Below, one piece after another: positions 1-8,875 of a DNA stretch of 33,289 bases. The position numbers and the translations under genes were made by a program. Every line of letters begins with the position of its first letter. Position 1 is the first letter of the stretch. Source of the stretch: Clostridia bacterium (GTDB taxonomy: Bacteria > Bacillota > Clostridia > Christensenellales > CAG-138); the NCBI GenBank assembly GCA_017524445.1, contig JAFXVP010000032.1, forward strand, positions 1 to 33,289. Direction: 5' to 3'. The notes below the pieces were generated by a model that saw only the letters and a program-made list of their open reading frames with translations, had not been told where the DNA came from and did not search any database.

Positions 1-778
1 CCCGCATCTCCTCTACCAGAAAATCCGGCATCTGAATCGTCCGGTTGCTTTTCGGTGTTTTCGGCTCGGTAATGACATCCCGCCGGTTCAGGCGCTGATA
101 CGATTTGTTGATCCGTACCGTCCCCTGCTCGAAATCAATGTCCTCCGGCGTCAGCGCCAGCAATTCACCCTCACGAATTCCGCACCAGTACAGCATTTCA
201 AAGGCGTAATACGAAAGCGGCTTGTCCATGATTGCTTCGGCGAATCGCTTGTATTCGTCCTGCGTCCAGAACAGCATCTCCCGCGTCCGATCCTTTCCCA
301 TGTTCCCGGCCTTTCGCGCCGGATTCTCTCTTAACCCGTAATACTTCTCCGCGTGATTGAAAACTGCGCTGAGCTGGTTATGCAGCGTTTTCAAATACGT
401 CGGCGCATACGGTTTTCCGTTTTCGTCCCTGTGCTTGATCATCTCGTTCTGCCATGCAATGACATCCTTCGCCTGAATATCGCACATTTTCCGCTTTCCG
501 AAGAACGGGAGAATCCGTTTTTCAAGGATATTGGTTTTCGTACACCACGTGTGCTCTTTGATACGGTTCTTCATATCCGTTGTGTAGATCTCCACGAAGC
601 TCTCGAAAGTCATATCCATCTTCGCCTCGCGTTTGTTCATTTGTTCTCTCTCCCATGCGACGGCTTCCCTCTTTGTTGCAAAGCCGCGCTTAGTCGTCTG
701 CTTTGGATTGCCTTGTACGTCGGTATACCGATATACAACGCGCCACGTGTTTGCGTTCGGTTCTTTGTAGACTGCCAT
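1..778 (-). CDS. Tyrosine-type site-specific integrase, C-terminus cut by window edge
   Basis: Integrates and excises a mobile element by strand exchange through a catalytic tyrosine. About 259 codons are visible and the frame is open to the left edge. Residues 1-48 resemble the AP2-like arm-binding domain of Tn916/phage integrases (starts MAVYKEPNANTWRVVY). A SAM-like core-binding domain follows at roughly 55-150. The catalytic domain begins near 170, and CGIREGELLALTPEDID holds the first catalytic arginine (R202). The second Arg/His box and the Tyr lie outside the window. The ATG at 778 follows AGAAAGGAGGG at good distance, inside the end of the upstream HTH gene, so the two are translationally coupled. 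Transcription runs away from guaA, so the element body extends leftwards. Family assignment is firm; specificity is unknown. Confidence 0.93.
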   Translation of the reverse strand, partial: MAVYKEPNANTWRVVYRYTDVQGNPKQTTKRGFATKREAVAWEREQMNKREAKMDMTFESFVEIYTTDMKNRIKEHTWCTKTNILEKRILPFFGKRKMCDIQAKDVIAWQNEMIKHRDENGKPYAPTYLKTLHNQLSAVFNHAEKYYGLRENPARKAGNMGKDRTREMLFWTQDEYKRFAEAIMDKPLSYYAFEMLYWCGIREGELLALTPEDIDFEQGTVRINKSYQRLNRRDVITEPKTPKSNRTIQMPDFLVEEMR

Positions 779-781
779 TTT

Positions 782-1024
782 TCAGTCCCTCCTTTCTGTT
801 TCTTTTTCGTATGCCGAACCATAGTCCAGTCGTTCCATGAAATAACGACGGTTTACTCTGCCGGAGATCGTAATGATCCCTTTCTGCTTCAGCTCATCGT
901 TCAACTGACGCATAATCTTGTACGCGTATGAATCCGATATGTTGAGCAGCGCTGCAACTTCCTTAACCGTCAGAAACATGCTCTTTTCCATACGTTCGTC
1001 CTCCTTTCTTTCGATTTGTTGCAT
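782..1024 (-). CDS. Small helix-turn-helix protein, excisionase-like
   Basis: An 80-residue reading with a MerR/excisionase-like helix-turn-helix: FLTVKEVAALLNISDSYAYKIM is the recognition region, followed by a short wing (GIITISGRVNRRYF). Proteins of this kind lie directly upstream of Tn916-type integrases and act as excisionase or directionality factor; that role is inferred from position. The stop codon is three bases from the integrase ATG. Two starts are possible. The ATG at 1024 has AGAAAGGAG upstream. The ATG at 991, giving 69 residues (MEKSMFLTVKE), has a stronger AAAGGAGG at ideal spacing and starts right at the folded domain. I favour 991 but both could be used. Confidence 0.8.
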   Translation of the reverse strand: MQQIERKEDERMEKSMFLTVKEVAALLNISDSYAYKIMRQLNDELKQKGIITISGRVNRRYFMERLDYGSAYEKETERRD

Positions 1025-1197
1025 GGTGCATTCTCCTTTCTATAGAATCGTTTGTCTTCGTCCTTCCATCATTCTCCGTTTCCTCGGATGCCGTTCCTGC
1101 CCTGCTCTGCACGACGTTGTCCGCTCGCTTCCGATCACGGACGTCTGATCGAAAGGTCCTGGCGAAGTATCCTCATCCGGACGGGTATTCAGTTGTA

Positions 1198-1326
1198 TTA
1201 AACATATATGTTTAAGTCTCCGTCGCTATTATACTAAACATATTTGTTTATGTCAAGAGGTTTTTAGAAAATATTTTAACTTTTTTGTTTAATTTTCTCT
1301 TGACTCTCTTAAACATCTTTGTTATA
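1198..1326. promoter_or_regulatory. Operator cluster for the divergent repressor
   Basis: Three related inverted repeats with half-site TTAAACA: a perfect 18-bp palindrome at 1198-1215 (TTAAACATATATGTTTAA), one at 1234-1250 inside the leftward promoter, and a weaker one at about 1309-1326 inside the rightward promoter. A poor fourth copy lies near 1276-1292. The layout resembles a phage or ICE immunity region, with one repressor gene reading away from the cluster. Binding by the 1361-1888 protein is inferred from adjacency. Confidence 0.75.
1228..1256 (-). promoter_or_regulatory. Consensus promoter for the HTH-integrase operon
   Basis: Read on the minus strand this is TTGACA (1256-1251), exactly 17 bp, then TATAAT (1233-1228), a perfect sigma-A promoter. 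The 17-bp spacer is itself an operator-like inverted repeat (TAAACA-TATT-TGTTTA, 1235-1250), so bound repressor would block polymerase. A leader of about 200 nt separates it from the first gene. That leader, roughly 1030-1190, shows nothing else I can support. Confidence 0.85.
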
Positions 1327-1328
1327 CT
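1300..1328 (+). promoter_or_regulatory. Promoter of the repressor gene
   Basis: TTGACT (1300-1305), 17 bp, TATACT (1323-1328), close to the sigma-A consensus. The spacer contains TTAAACATCTTTGTT, a degenerate copy of the operator, which suggests autoregulation at high repressor level. The start codon lies 33 bp downstream of the -10 box. Confidence 0.8.
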
Positions 1329-1360
1329 TCTCTTGTAAGCATTTCTCGGAGGTGTTTTTT

Positions 1361-1888
1361 ATGGCAATCGGTGAAAGAATCCGTTTTATTCGCAATCTGC
1401 GCGGTATGACGCAGAAGTATCTCGGCACGTTGGTGGGCTTTCCGGAAAAGACCGCCGATATTCGCATGGCGCAGTACGAAGCCGGTACGAGAACGCCGAA
1501 GGAAGATCTGACCAACGCCGTTGCCGGTGTTCTGGAGGTATCCCCTCTCGCATTGAATGTTCCCGACATTGACAGCTATTTCGGCTTGATGCACACTTTG
1601 TTTGCGTTGGAAGATTTGTATGGTCTTACAATCGAGCAGAAAGGCGACGATGTGATCTTCCGTGTCGATCCGAACAAAGGGAAAGACGCTGCTGCTTTGC
1701 GTGAAATGATCGATGCTTGGGCGACCATCGCGGAGGAATACCGTTCCGGGAAGATCAGCAAGGAAGCATACGACGTATGGCGTTATAACTACCCGCAGCA
1801 CGATGAAACGCAGATCACGGCGAAAGTCCCGTCTCAAGAGCTGAGTGATGCGCTGCTCAAAAAGTTTAAGGATCAATTGAAGGACTGA
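1361..1888 (+). CDS. Cro/CI-family transcriptional repressor of the integrative element
   Basis: A 175-residue DNA-binding protein. Residues 1-62 form an XRE-type helix-turn-helix domain (MAIGERIRFIRNLRGMTQKYL, then the recognition helix and a TRTPKEDL turn). Residues 65-175 form a C-terminal region with no protease motif I can recognise, so it does not look like a RecA-cleaved LexA/CI repressor. The reading frame extends upstream to 1319, but the ATG at 1361 is preceded by GGAGGTGTTTTTT and starts exactly at the HTH fold. It is divergent to the HTH-integrase pair across the operator cluster and probably keeps the element quiescent. A terminator follows at 1920-1957. Confidence 0.85.
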   Translation: MAIGERIRFIRNLRGMTQKYLGTLVGFPEKTADIRMAQYEAGTRTPKEDLTNAVAGVLEVSPLALNVPDIDSYFGLMHTLFALEDLYGLTIEQKGDDVIFRVDPNKGKDAAALREMIDAWATIAEEYRSGKISKEAYDVWRYNYPQHDETQITAKVPSQELSDALLKKFKDQLKD

Positions 1889-1919
1889 CATTCCCATATC
1901 TCCTTTCCGGCAAATGAAA

Positions 1920-1957
1920 AAAGAGCTAACCGATTGTTGAAAATCAGTTAGCTCTTT
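1920..1957 (+). terminator. Rho-independent terminator after the repressor
   Basis: A perfect 11-bp stem, AAAGAGCTAAC (1920-1930) with GTTAGCTCTTT (1947-1957), extended inward by three more pairs after one mismatch and followed by a short T-rich tract. It can also work on the opposite strand. Confidence 0.8.
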
Positions 1958-1986
1958 CGTGTTTTACTCTATGGATAATAGCCGAA

Positions 1987-2022
1987 TGTTGTCAATTTGT
2001 TGTCATTTGACAGGTTGACAAC
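1987..2022. repeat. Candidate integrase arm-binding repeats
   Basis: Two direct copies of TGTTGTCA start at 1987 and 1998, and an inverted copy GTTGACAAC lies at 2014-2022. They sit between the element's last gene and the guaA 3' end, where arm-type sites of a Tn916-like integrase would be expected. Function is inferred from position and repetition only. The rest of 1960-2064 shows nothing else. Confidence 0.4.
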
Positions 2023-2061
2023 CGATCTGCCCAGTATTTTAGGGCATTCTCGCGGTTTCGG

Positions 2062-2080
2062 TTCTTATTCCCACTCGATC
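2062..2080. other. Putative attachment site at the guaA 3' end
   Basis: The last codons of guaA read GAGTGGGAATAA on the minus strand. The guaA 3' end is an established insertion hotspot for integrase-bearing genomic islands, with the core within this terminal sequence. Here an integrase/excisionase/repressor unit begins within about 200 bp of it. The matching direct repeat at the far end of the element would lie left of the window, so the exact core cannot be shown. Confidence 0.5.
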
Positions 2081-3612
2081 GTTGCGGGGGGCTTGCTGGT
2101 GATATCGTAGAGCACGCGGTTTACGCCGGAGACCTCGTTGACGATGCGGTTCATGCAGGTCTCTAAGAGTTCATAGGGCAGGCGGGCCGCCGTCGCCGTC
2201 ATGAAATCGGAAGTCAGCACGGCGCGCAGAACGATCGCGCAGTCATAGGTGCGGTGATCGCCCATGACGCCCACGGAACGCATGTCGGAAAGCGCGGCGA
2301 AGAACTGCCCCTTGCCGGTGTCGATCCCGAAACGCACAAGCTCCTCCTGAAAAATCGCGTCCGCCTCCTGCACGATACGCACCTTTTCGGGCGTGATCGC
2401 GCCCATGATGCGAACGCCGAGACCCGGACCCGGGAACGGCTGCCGATACACCAGCGCGCGCGGGAGCCCGAGCTCCGTTCCGAGCGCGCGCACCTCGTCC
2501 TTGAACAGCGTCCGCAGCGGTTCCACGATCCCTAAAAATCCCACGTTTTCGGGCAGACCGCCCACGTTGTGATGTGACTTGATGGTCGCGCCGCCGCTGC
2601 CCGCGCCGCTTTCCACCACGTCCGGATAGATGGTCCCCTGCGCCAGATAATCCACCGCGCCGAGACCGCGCGCCGTTTCTTCAAACACGCGGATGAACTG
2701 CTCGCCGATGATGCGCCGTTTCCGTTCGGGATCGGCGACGTCCTTCAAAGCGGTATAGAACCGGTCCTTTGCATCGACGTGCACGTAATTGAGATCGAAC
2801 CCGCCTTCCGGACCGAAGATTGCTTTCACTTGTTCGCCTTCGTTCTTGCGCATCAGTCCGTGATCCACGAACACGCAGACAAGCTGTTTGCCGATCGCTC
2901 TCGACAGCAGCGCCGCCGTGACCGAGGAATCCACGCCGCCGGACAGCGCCAAAAGTACGCGTCCGCTTCCGACCCGTTCTTGGATCGCGGGGATCTGCTC
3001 CTCGATGAAAGACGACATGCGCCAGTCGCCGCGGCAGCCGCAGACGTCCCGGACGAAATGCCGCAGCATGTCCGTTCCCTCAGGCGTATGCTCCACCTCG
3101 GGATGAAACTGCACGGCGTAGAGCCGCCGCGCGGCGTCTTCCATCGCGGCGACGGGGCAATTCTCGGAGTGCGCGGTGACCCGGAACCCGTCCGGAACGG
3201 TTGTGATCCGGTCGGTATGGCTCATCCAGCAGACCGTGCGCGCGGGAACGCCCTTGAAAAGCGGAGAATCCGGCGCATCGATGAAAAGCTCCGTCCGTCC
3301 GTATTCGGAAACGTCTGCCGGCTGTACCGCACCGCCCGGGATGTACGCCATGAGCTGCGAGCCGTAGCAGATGCCGAGGATCGGGATCCCGAGCGAAAAC
3401 AGCTCTGCGTCACAGGTCGGCGACGCCGGATCGTAGACGCTGTTGGGTCCGCCGGTGAGGATGATCCCCTTCGGATTCATGCTTTTGAGCGTTTGCAGCG
3501 AAGTCGTGTACGGCAGGATCTCGCAGTACACCTGACACTCCCGCACGCGGCGGGCGATCAGCTGTTTGTACTGCCCGCCGAAATCAAGGATCAGTATGGT
3601 ATCCCGTTCCAT
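2065..3612 (-). CDS. guaA: GMP synthase (glutamine-hydrolysing)
   Basis: Converts XMP to GMP in purine synthesis using ATP and ammonia from glutamine. It is 515 residues, the usual length. The N-terminal class I glutamine amidotransferase shows the nucleophile C82 in GICYGSQLM and the His/Glu pair H170 and E172 in QFHPEVEHT. The ATP pyrophosphatase domain follows, with the P-loop [10 protein letters not shown] at 221-230, and then the C-terminal dimerisation domain ([12 protein letters not shown] and the terminal PPATIEWE). The ATG follows AGGAGGAACG. It is the last gene of the pyrG operon, 12 bp after glmS. Its 3' end is the presumed attachment site of the integrative element on the left. 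Confidence 0.98.
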   Translation of the reverse strand: MERDTILILDFGGQYKQLIARRVRECQVYCEILPYTTSLQTLKSMNPKGIILTGGPNSVYDPASPTCDAELFSLGIPILGICYGSQLMAYIPGGAVQPADVSEYGRTELFIDAPDSPLFKGVPARTVCWMSHTDRITTVPDGFRVTAHSENCPVAAMEDAARRLYAVQFHPEVEHTPEGTDMLRHFVRDVCGCRGDWRMSSFIEEQIPAIQERVGSGRVLLALSGGVDSSVTAALLSRAIGKQLVCVFVDHGLMRKNEGEQVKAIFGPEGGFDLNYVHVDAKDRFYTALKDVADPERKRRIIGEQFIRVFEETARGLGAVDYLAQGTIYPDVVESGAGSGGATIKSHHNVGGLPENVGFLGIVEPLRTLFKDEVRALGTELGLPRALVYRQPFPGPGLGVRIMGAITPEKVRIVQEADAIFQEELVRFGIDTGKGQFFAALSDMRSVGVMGDHRTYDCAIVLRAVLTSDFMTATAARLPYELLETCMNRIVNEVSGVNRVLYDITSKPPATIEWE

Positions 3613-3624
3613 CGTTCCTCCTGT

Positions 3625-5493
3625 TTATTCCACGGTAACGCTCTTCGCGAGGTTTCTGGGTTTGTCCACGTCAAGCCCTTTTGCAACGCTCGTATAGTAG
3701 GCGAGCAGCTGCAGCGGAATGATCGCGATGCTGCCGATGAAATGCGGATCGGCTTTCGGTACGTAGACCGTGAAGTTCACCGTCTCCTCGACGTTGTAGT
3801 TGCCGTAGCCGGTCAGTCCCATCAGGTACGCGCCTCGCGCCTTGCACTCCGCCATGTTGCTGACGGTCTTTTCGATGCGGTCCTGCTGCGTCAGCACGCC
3901 GATGACGAGCGTGCCGTTTTCGACGAGCGAGATCGTCCCGTGCTTCAGTTCGCCCGCGGCGTACGCTTCGCTGTGGATGTAGGAGATCTCTTTCATCTTC
4001 AAGCTGCCTTCAAGGCAGATCGCGTAATCGAGCCCGCGTCCGATGAAGAAGATGTCCCGCGCGTTCGCGTGCTTACTGGCAAACCACTGGATGCGTTCCT
4101 TGTTTTCGAGCGCGCGCGCCATCTTGTCCGGCAGGGCGGTAAGCTCCGCGATCAGCGCGTCATACCGTTCCGCGTCAAGCTTTCCGCGCACGTCTGAGAG
4201 AGCGATCGCAAGCGCGTACATCGCCGCGAGCTGCGCGCTGTACGCCTTGGTCGTGGCGACCGCGATCTCCGGTCCCGCAAGCGTGTACAGCACGCGATCC
4301 GCTTCACGCGCGATGGTCGAGCCGACGACGTTGACGATCGCAAGCGTCGGCACGCCCCTTGCCTTTGCCGCGCGCAGCGCCGCAAGAGAATCCGCGGTCT
4401 CGCCCGACTGCGAAATGACGATCACGAGCGCGTGTTCGGACAGCAGCAGCTTCCGGTAGCGAAACTCCGAGGCGAGCTCCACGCGTACGGGGATCTCGGC
4501 AAGGTCCTCGAGCACGTACTGCGCGAGCATCCCGACGTGCCACGCCGAGCCGCACGCGACGATGTGGATCTGATCGATCGCGCTTAAGAAATCCCGGTCG
4601 AGCCCCGCCGCCGAAAGGTCGATTTTCCCGTTTTTGACGATACTCGAAAGCGTATCCTTAACCGCCCGCGGCTGCTCGTGGATCTCCTTGATCATGAAAT
4701 GCTCGTAGCCGCCCTTTTCCGCGGCTTCGGCGTTCCACGTGATGCGGGACAGCGGCAATTCGATCTCGTCGCCGTTCAGATCGTAGAAATGCGCTTCGCC
4801 CGGAAGCAGTCGCGCCGACTGCAGATTGTCGATATAGTAGACGTCGCGGGTGTGCTTCAGGATCGCGGGCACGTCGGACGCAAGGAAGCTCTCGCCGTCG
4901 GCGACGCCGATGATCAAGGGGCTGTCCTTCCGGGCGCAGTAGAGCTCGCCGGGATAATCCTTGAACATCAGCGCGAGCGCGTAGCTGCCGCGTACGCGGA
5001 CCATCATACGGTTGATCGCGTCGATCGGCCCGATCTTGTATTTCTTGTAATAATAATCGACGAGCTTGATGACGACCTCGGTGTCCGTGCCGCTGTAGAA
5101 GCGGTAGCCGTTGTTCAGAAGCTTCTGCTTGAGCTCCTCGAAATTCTCGATGATCCCGTTGTGCACGCCGACGACGTCCGATTCCACGGGACCGGACGCG
5201 GAACCCGTCGCGTTGCCGGAAACGTGCGGGTGCGCGTTCGCGCGGCTCGGTTCGCCGTGCGTCGCCCAGCGCGTATGCCCGATGCCGCAAAACCCCGGCA
5301 TCGTCCGCCCCTCGTCGGTCATTTCGATCAGGTTCTTGAGCTTGCCTGTCGCTTTCACGACCTCCGCAAGCGCGTCGCCGCTGCGCACCGCGAGCCCCGC
5401 GGAGTCATAGCCGCGGTATTCGAGTTTCTTGAGTCCTTCCAAAAGGATCGGCGCAGCAGGCTTCGATCCGGTGTATCCGACGATTCCGCACAT
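3625..5493 (-). CDS. glmS: Glutamine-fructose-6-phosphate aminotransferase (isomerising)
   Basis: Makes glucosamine-6-phosphate from fructose-6-phosphate and glutamine, the entry step to UDP-GlcNAc and peptidoglycan. It is 622 residues. It starts MCGIVGYTG, so Cys2 becomes the N-terminal nucleophile of a class II amidotransferase after Met removal; YRGYDSAG and HTRWATHGEPS are family signatures. Two SIS sugar-isomerase domains follow (SQSGETADSLAAL in the first), and the C-terminus ends DKPRNLAKSVTVE as in other GlmS. A short insertion rich in Gly/Ser near residue 90-105 (HVSGNATGSASGP) makes it slightly longer than the enterobacterial enzyme. The start follows AGAAAGGAAG. The 55-bp gap to dapL is too short for a glmS ribozyme. 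Confidence 0.98.
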   Translation of the reverse strand: MCGIVGYTGSKPAAPILLEGLKKLEYRGYDSAGLAVRSGDALAEVVKATGKLKNLIEMTDEGRTMPGFCGIGHTRWATHGEPSRANAHPHVSGNATGSASGPVESDVVGVHNGIIENFEELKQKLLNNGYRFYSGTDTEVVIKLVDYYYKKYKIGPIDAINRMMVRVRGSYALALMFKDYPGELYCARKDSPLIIGVADGESFLASDVPAILKHTRDVYYIDNLQSARLLPGEAHFYDLNGDEIELPLSRITWNAEAAEKGGYEHFMIKEIHEQPRAVKDTLSSIVKNGKIDLSAAGLDRDFLSAIDQIHIVACGSAWHVGMLAQYVLEDLAEIPVRVELASEFRYRKLLLSEHALVIVISQSGETADSLAALRAAKARGVPTLAIVNVVGSTIAREADRVLYTLAGPEIAVATTKAYSAQLAAMYALAIALSDVRGKLDAERYDALIAELTALPDKMARALENKERIQWFASKHANARDIFFIGRGLDYAICLEGSLKMKEISYIHSEAYAAGELKHGTISLVENGTLVIGVLTQQDRIEKTVSNMAECKARGAYLMGLTGYGNYNVEETVNFTVYVPKADPHFIGSIAIIPLQLLAYYTSVAKGLDVDKPRNLAKSVTVE

Positions 5494-5548
5494 ATGGTAA
5501 ACTTCCTTTCTGTTCTGTCTGCATTATACACAATTTTTCCCGGAAAAT

Positions 5549-6730
5549 CTACAGGATTTGTATCAGCCGCCGCGCGGCTTCTTCCGTGTCTCCGCGACTG
5601 CCGAAACACGACAGCCGCACATATCCTTCGCCGCCGGAGCCGAAGCCCTCTCCCGGCGTGACGACGATCTGCGCCGTCTTGATCAGTTCGTCAAAGAACG
5701 CCCAGCCCGTCATACCGTCCGGACATCTGAGCCACAGGTACGGCGCGTTGCGGCCGCCGGTAAAGAGCTGTCCGGTCTTTTTGAGCGCATCGGCAAGGAT
5801 CCGCCCGTTTTCCTGATAAAAGCCGATCGCCTTCCGGCTCTGCGCGACGCCTTCCGGAGACAGCGCCGCTTCTCCCGCTCTCTGCAGGATATAGCTCACG
5901 CCGTTGGTCCGCGTCGTCCGATCCTGCGTCCACATATCCCTGAGCGAGAGTCCTTCCCGCACAAGCTTTCCCGGTACGACCGTATAGCCAAGCCGCGTTC
6001 CGGTGAACCCCGCCGTTTTGGACAGGGAACTGATCTCGATCGCGCAGGTTTCGGCACCGGGCAGCTCATAGATGCTGCGCGGCACGTCTTCGTCCTGCAC
6101 AAACGCTTCGTAGGCGGCGTCAAAGACGATGACCGCCTTCCGTTCGTTTGCCCAGTCCACCCACTTTTTAAGCTGCGCTTTGGTGTACGCCGTTCCCGTC
6201 GGATTGTTGGGCGAGCATAAGAAGACGAGATCCGCGTCCGTTTCGTCCGTCGGCAGCGGCAGAAAGCCGTTTTCCGCATTTCCGGTCAGGGAGACGATCC
6301 TTCTGCCCGTCATCCGGTTGGTATCCACGTAGGCGGGATAGGCGGGCTCCGTCACCAGCACAGTCGCGTCGCGGGAAAACAGATTCCCGATCGCGCCGAG
6401 ATCGTCGGCCGCGCCTGACGAGATAAAGACGTCTTCCTTTGAATGGATCACGTTCCGCCGCGCATAATAATCCGCGACGGCCGCCTTCATGAAATCGGTC
6501 CCGACCTCATTGAGATACCCGTGAAACGTCGCCGCATGCGCCTGTTCTTCGACCGCCGCGTGCATCGCTTCGATGACCGCGGGTGTCAAAGGACCCGTTA
6601 CGTCGCCGACGCCGAGCCGGAGAAGATGACGGTCGGGATGCGCCGCCGCATAGCTTGCGACGGTCTCGCCGATCCGGGTAAAAAAGAATGCCGGCGGAAG
6701 CTGCCCGTAGGCCGTATTGATCTTCGTCAC
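5549..6730 (-). CDS. dapL: LL-diaminopimelate aminotransferase
   Basis: A PLP enzyme of the aspartate aminotransferase fold that converts tetrahydrodipicolinate directly to LL-diaminopimelate in the short lysine route. It is 393 residues. The PLP lysine is K238 in SLSKTAGFTGTRLGYTVVP, which closely matches DapL. N-terminal features RLGVGDVTGPL and YLNEVGTDF also fit. The segment SSGAADDLGAIGN replaces the more usual DapL wording, so this is a divergent member. Overlap of its ATG with the dapF stop (ATGA) supports the pathway role, since DapF uses its product. General class I/II aminotransferase is the alternative name if the neighbour is ignored. Confidence 0.9.
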   Translation of the reverse strand: MTKINTAYGQLPPAFFFTRIGETVASYAAAHPDRHLLRLGVGDVTGPLTPAVIEAMHAAVEEQAHAATFHGYLNEVGTDFMKAAVADYYARRNVIHSKEDVFISSGAADDLGAIGNLFSRDATVLVTEPAYPAYVDTNRMTGRRIVSLTGNAENGFLPLPTDETDADLVFLCSPNNPTGTAYTKAQLKKWVDWANERKAVIVFDAAYEAFVQDEDVPRSIYELPGAETCAIEISSLSKTAGFTGTRLGYTVVPGKLVREGLSLRDMWTQDRTTRTNGVSYILQRAGEAALSPEGVAQSRKAIGFYQENGRILADALKKTGQLFTGGRNAPYLWLRCPDGMTGWAFFDELIKTAQIVVTPGEGFGSGGEGYVRLSCFGSRGDTEEAARRLIQIL

Positions 6731-7515
6731 AGCGCCACCTCCCCGGAAAAGACGGTCACGGCGGGACCTTCCATTGTGACATTGTCCGTTTCATCCACGG
6801 TGATAAGCAGGCTTCCGCCGACCAGTTTCACCTCGACGGGTTCGCCGACAGGACAAAGCCCATGCTTCACCGCCGCGATGACCGACGCGCACGCGCCGGT
6901 GCCGCACGCCATGGTGATCCCGCAGCCGCGTTCCCAGACGCGCATGCGAAGCTTTTGCGGCGAAAGGACCTGCACAAACTCAACGTTCACGCCGCCGGGG
7001 AAGCGTTCGTCCCGTTCGATGCGCGGTCCGAAAACGGAAACCGGCACGGCGTCCGCGTCTTCTGTAAAGAGCACCAGATGCGGATTGCCGACCGAGACCG
7101 CCGTCCCGACGCCCATTCCGTCGGAGAGCGTCACGCTTTCCTGCGTCATCACGGCGCGTCCCATGTCCACGACAACGCTTCCGACCGTGCCGTTTTCGAT
7201 CCGGAGCGTCAGTTTTTTCACGCCGGAACGGGTCTCCACCGTCATCTGTTCCTTTCGGACATGACCGTTGTCATAGAGAAATTTGCCAGCGCAGCGGATG
7301 CCGTTGCCGCACATCTTCGCTTCGCTACCGTCGGCGTTGAAGATCCGCATTTCACAGTCGGCGGCGGAAGACGCGCAGAGGAAGATCACGCCGTCCGCCC
7401 CGACGCCGAAACGGCGGTCGCACAGCGCCGCGCAAAGCGATTCGGCGTTTTCCGGGACCTGACCGTAAACGAGCAGAAAATCGTTGCCCAGTCCGTGCAT
7501 TTTGGTAAACCGCAT
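6727..7515 (-). CDS. dapF: Diaminopimelate epimerase
   Basis: Interconverts LL- and meso-diaminopimelate, the last step before lysine and a direct supply of the peptidoglycan cross-link residue. It is 262 residues, normal length. The two catalytic cysteines are visible: C69 in MCGNGIRCAGKF and C204 in ACGTGACAS. The N-terminus MRFTKMHGLGNDFLL is the family signature. It overlaps dapL by four bases and lies 28 bp after glnA, so it is an internal operon gene. The ATG follows GGAAGGGAGGAAGCG. Confidence 0.97.
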   Translation of the reverse strand: MRFTKMHGLGNDFLLVYGQVPENAESLCAALCDRRFGVGADGVIFLCASSAADCEMRIFNADGSEAKMCGNGIRCAGKFLYDNGHVRKEQMTVETRSGVKKLTLRIENGTVGSVVVDMGRAVMTQESVTLSDGMGVGTAVSVGNPHLVLFTEDADAVPVSVFGPRIERDERFPGGVNVEFVQVLSPQKLRMRVWERGCGITMACGTGACASVIAAVKHGLCPVGEPVEVKLVGGSLLITVDETDNVTMEGPAVTVFSGEVAL

Positions 7516-7543
7516 GACGCTTCCTCCCTTCCGCTTCCTTCCG

Positions 7544-8875
7544 TCAGTAGACCAGCATGTATTTTTTGATCTCCCAGTCGGTGACGCGCGTGCGGTACTC
7601 GTCCCACTCGCGCCGCTTGCCTTCGGTGTAATGCGTATAGACGTGCTCGCCGAGCGTTGTGACCATCAGCGGATCGGCGGAGAGACACTCGACCGCCTCA
7701 AGAAGGTTTCCGGGCAGGCTGTCGATGCCGTGCGCCTTGCGCTCCGATTCGGTCATCAGATAAATGTTTTCGGTGATCTCCGCCGGCGGCGTCATGCCCT
7801 TCTCGATCCCGTCGAGCCCTGCCGCGAGGCACGCCGCAAACGCAAGATACGGATTGCAGGCGGGGTCCGGGCAGCGCAGCTCTACGCGCGTCGAGCTTTT
7901 GCGCGCGGCGGGGATGCGGATCAAAGCCGAACGGTTCGAAGCGCTCCACGCGAGATAGCACGGCGCTTCATAGCCCGGCACAAGCCGCTTATAGGAATTG
8001 ACGAGCGGATTGGTGACCGCCGCCATGCCGCGCACGTGCGCGAGAATGCCCGCGATAAAGCTGTAAGCTTCCTTGCTGAGCTGCTTTTCACCGTCCGGAT
8101 CGAAAAAGATGTTTTTCCCGTCGCGGAACAGTGACATATTCGTGTGCATGCCGCTGCCGTTGATCCCGAATACGGGCTTCGGCATGAACGTCGCGTGCAG
8201 TCCGTGCATCTGCGAGATCGTCTTGACCGCCATGCGGAACGTCATGATATTGTCCGCGGCGGTCAGCGCGTTTTCGTACTTGAAGTCGATCTCGTGCTGT
8301 CCCTCGGCGACCTCGTGATGGCTCGCCTCGATCTCGAAGCCCATATCCTCGAGCATCAGGCAGATCTCGCGGCGCACGTTGCCGCCGTGATCGATCGGCG
8401 CCATATCGAAATAGCCCGCCGCGTCCGCAGTGCGCGTGGTCGGCAGTCCCTTTTCATCCGCTTCGAAGAGGAAGAATTCCATCTCCGGTCCGACATTGAA
8501 GGTATAGCCAAGCTCTTCCGCGCGCTTCAGCGTACGCTTCAGCACGTAGCGCGGATCGCCGACAAACGGCGTGCCGTCCGGGTTGTAGACGTCGCAGATC
8601 AGCCGCGCCGTCTTGTGCGTTGCCGGCGCCCAGGGAAGGATCGCAAAGGTGTCGAGATCGGGACGCAGATACTGGTCGGATTCGTGGATGCGCGTGAAGC
8701 CCTCGATGGAGCTGCCGTCGATCATGATCTGGTTGTTCAGGACCTTTTCGATCTGCGAGCGCGTGACCGCCACGTTCTTGAGCTGTCCGAAAATGTCGGA
8801 AAACTGCAGGCGGATGAATTCGATATCTTCTTCTTCGGCAATGCGAACGATGTCTTCTCTTGTATAGTGTTTCAT
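7544..8875 (-). CDS. glnA: Glutamine synthetase, type I
   Basis: Condenses glutamate and ammonia to glutamine with ATP in the cytoplasm. It is 443 residues, the length of the GSI-alpha group found in Bacillus and Clostridia, which are feedback-inhibited rather than adenylylated. Visible motifs are the beta-Grasp N-domain with [17 protein letters not shown], the metal/ATP segment [13 protein letters not shown], the flexible loop [13 protein letters not shown], and [19 protein letters not shown]. Its start overlaps the pyrG stop by four bases (ATGA). Its product feeds the amidotransferases encoded by pyrG, glmS and guaA in the same operon. No GlnR-type operator was recognised upstream, which is expected for an internal gene. 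Confidence 0.97.
   Translation of the reverse strand: MKHYTREDIVRIAEEEDIEFIRLQFSDIFGQLKNVAVTRSQIEKVLNNQIMIDGSSIEGFTRIHESDQYLRPDLDTFAILPWAPATHKTARLICDVYNPDGTPFVGDPRYVLKRTLKRAEELGYTFNVGPEMEFFLFEADEKGLPTTRTADAAGYFDMAPIDHGGNVRREICLMLEDMGFEIEASHHEVAEGQHEIDFKYENALTAADNIMTFRMAVKTISQMHGLHATFMPKPVFGINGSGMHTNMSLFRDGKNIFFDPDGEKQLSKEAYSFIAGILAHVRGMAAVTNPLVNSYKRLVPGYEAPCYLAWSASNRSALIRIPAARKSSTRVELRCPDPACNPYLAFAACLAAGLDGIEKGMTPPAEITENIYLMTESERKAHGIDSLPGNLLEAVECLSADPLMVTTLGEHVYTHYTEGKRREWDEYRTRVTDWEIKKYMLVY

Noticed and set aside
2779..4197. Long plus-strand ORF antisense to guaA and glmS (also 9106-10632 antisense to pyrG and 13245-14771 antisense to the recombinase)
   Set aside because: Arg/His-rich shadow frames in GC-rich genes whose sense-strand proteins are unambiguous.
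5494..5548. glmS ribozyme
   Set aside because: Only 55 bp separate dapL and glmS, too short, and no conserved ribozyme core is present.
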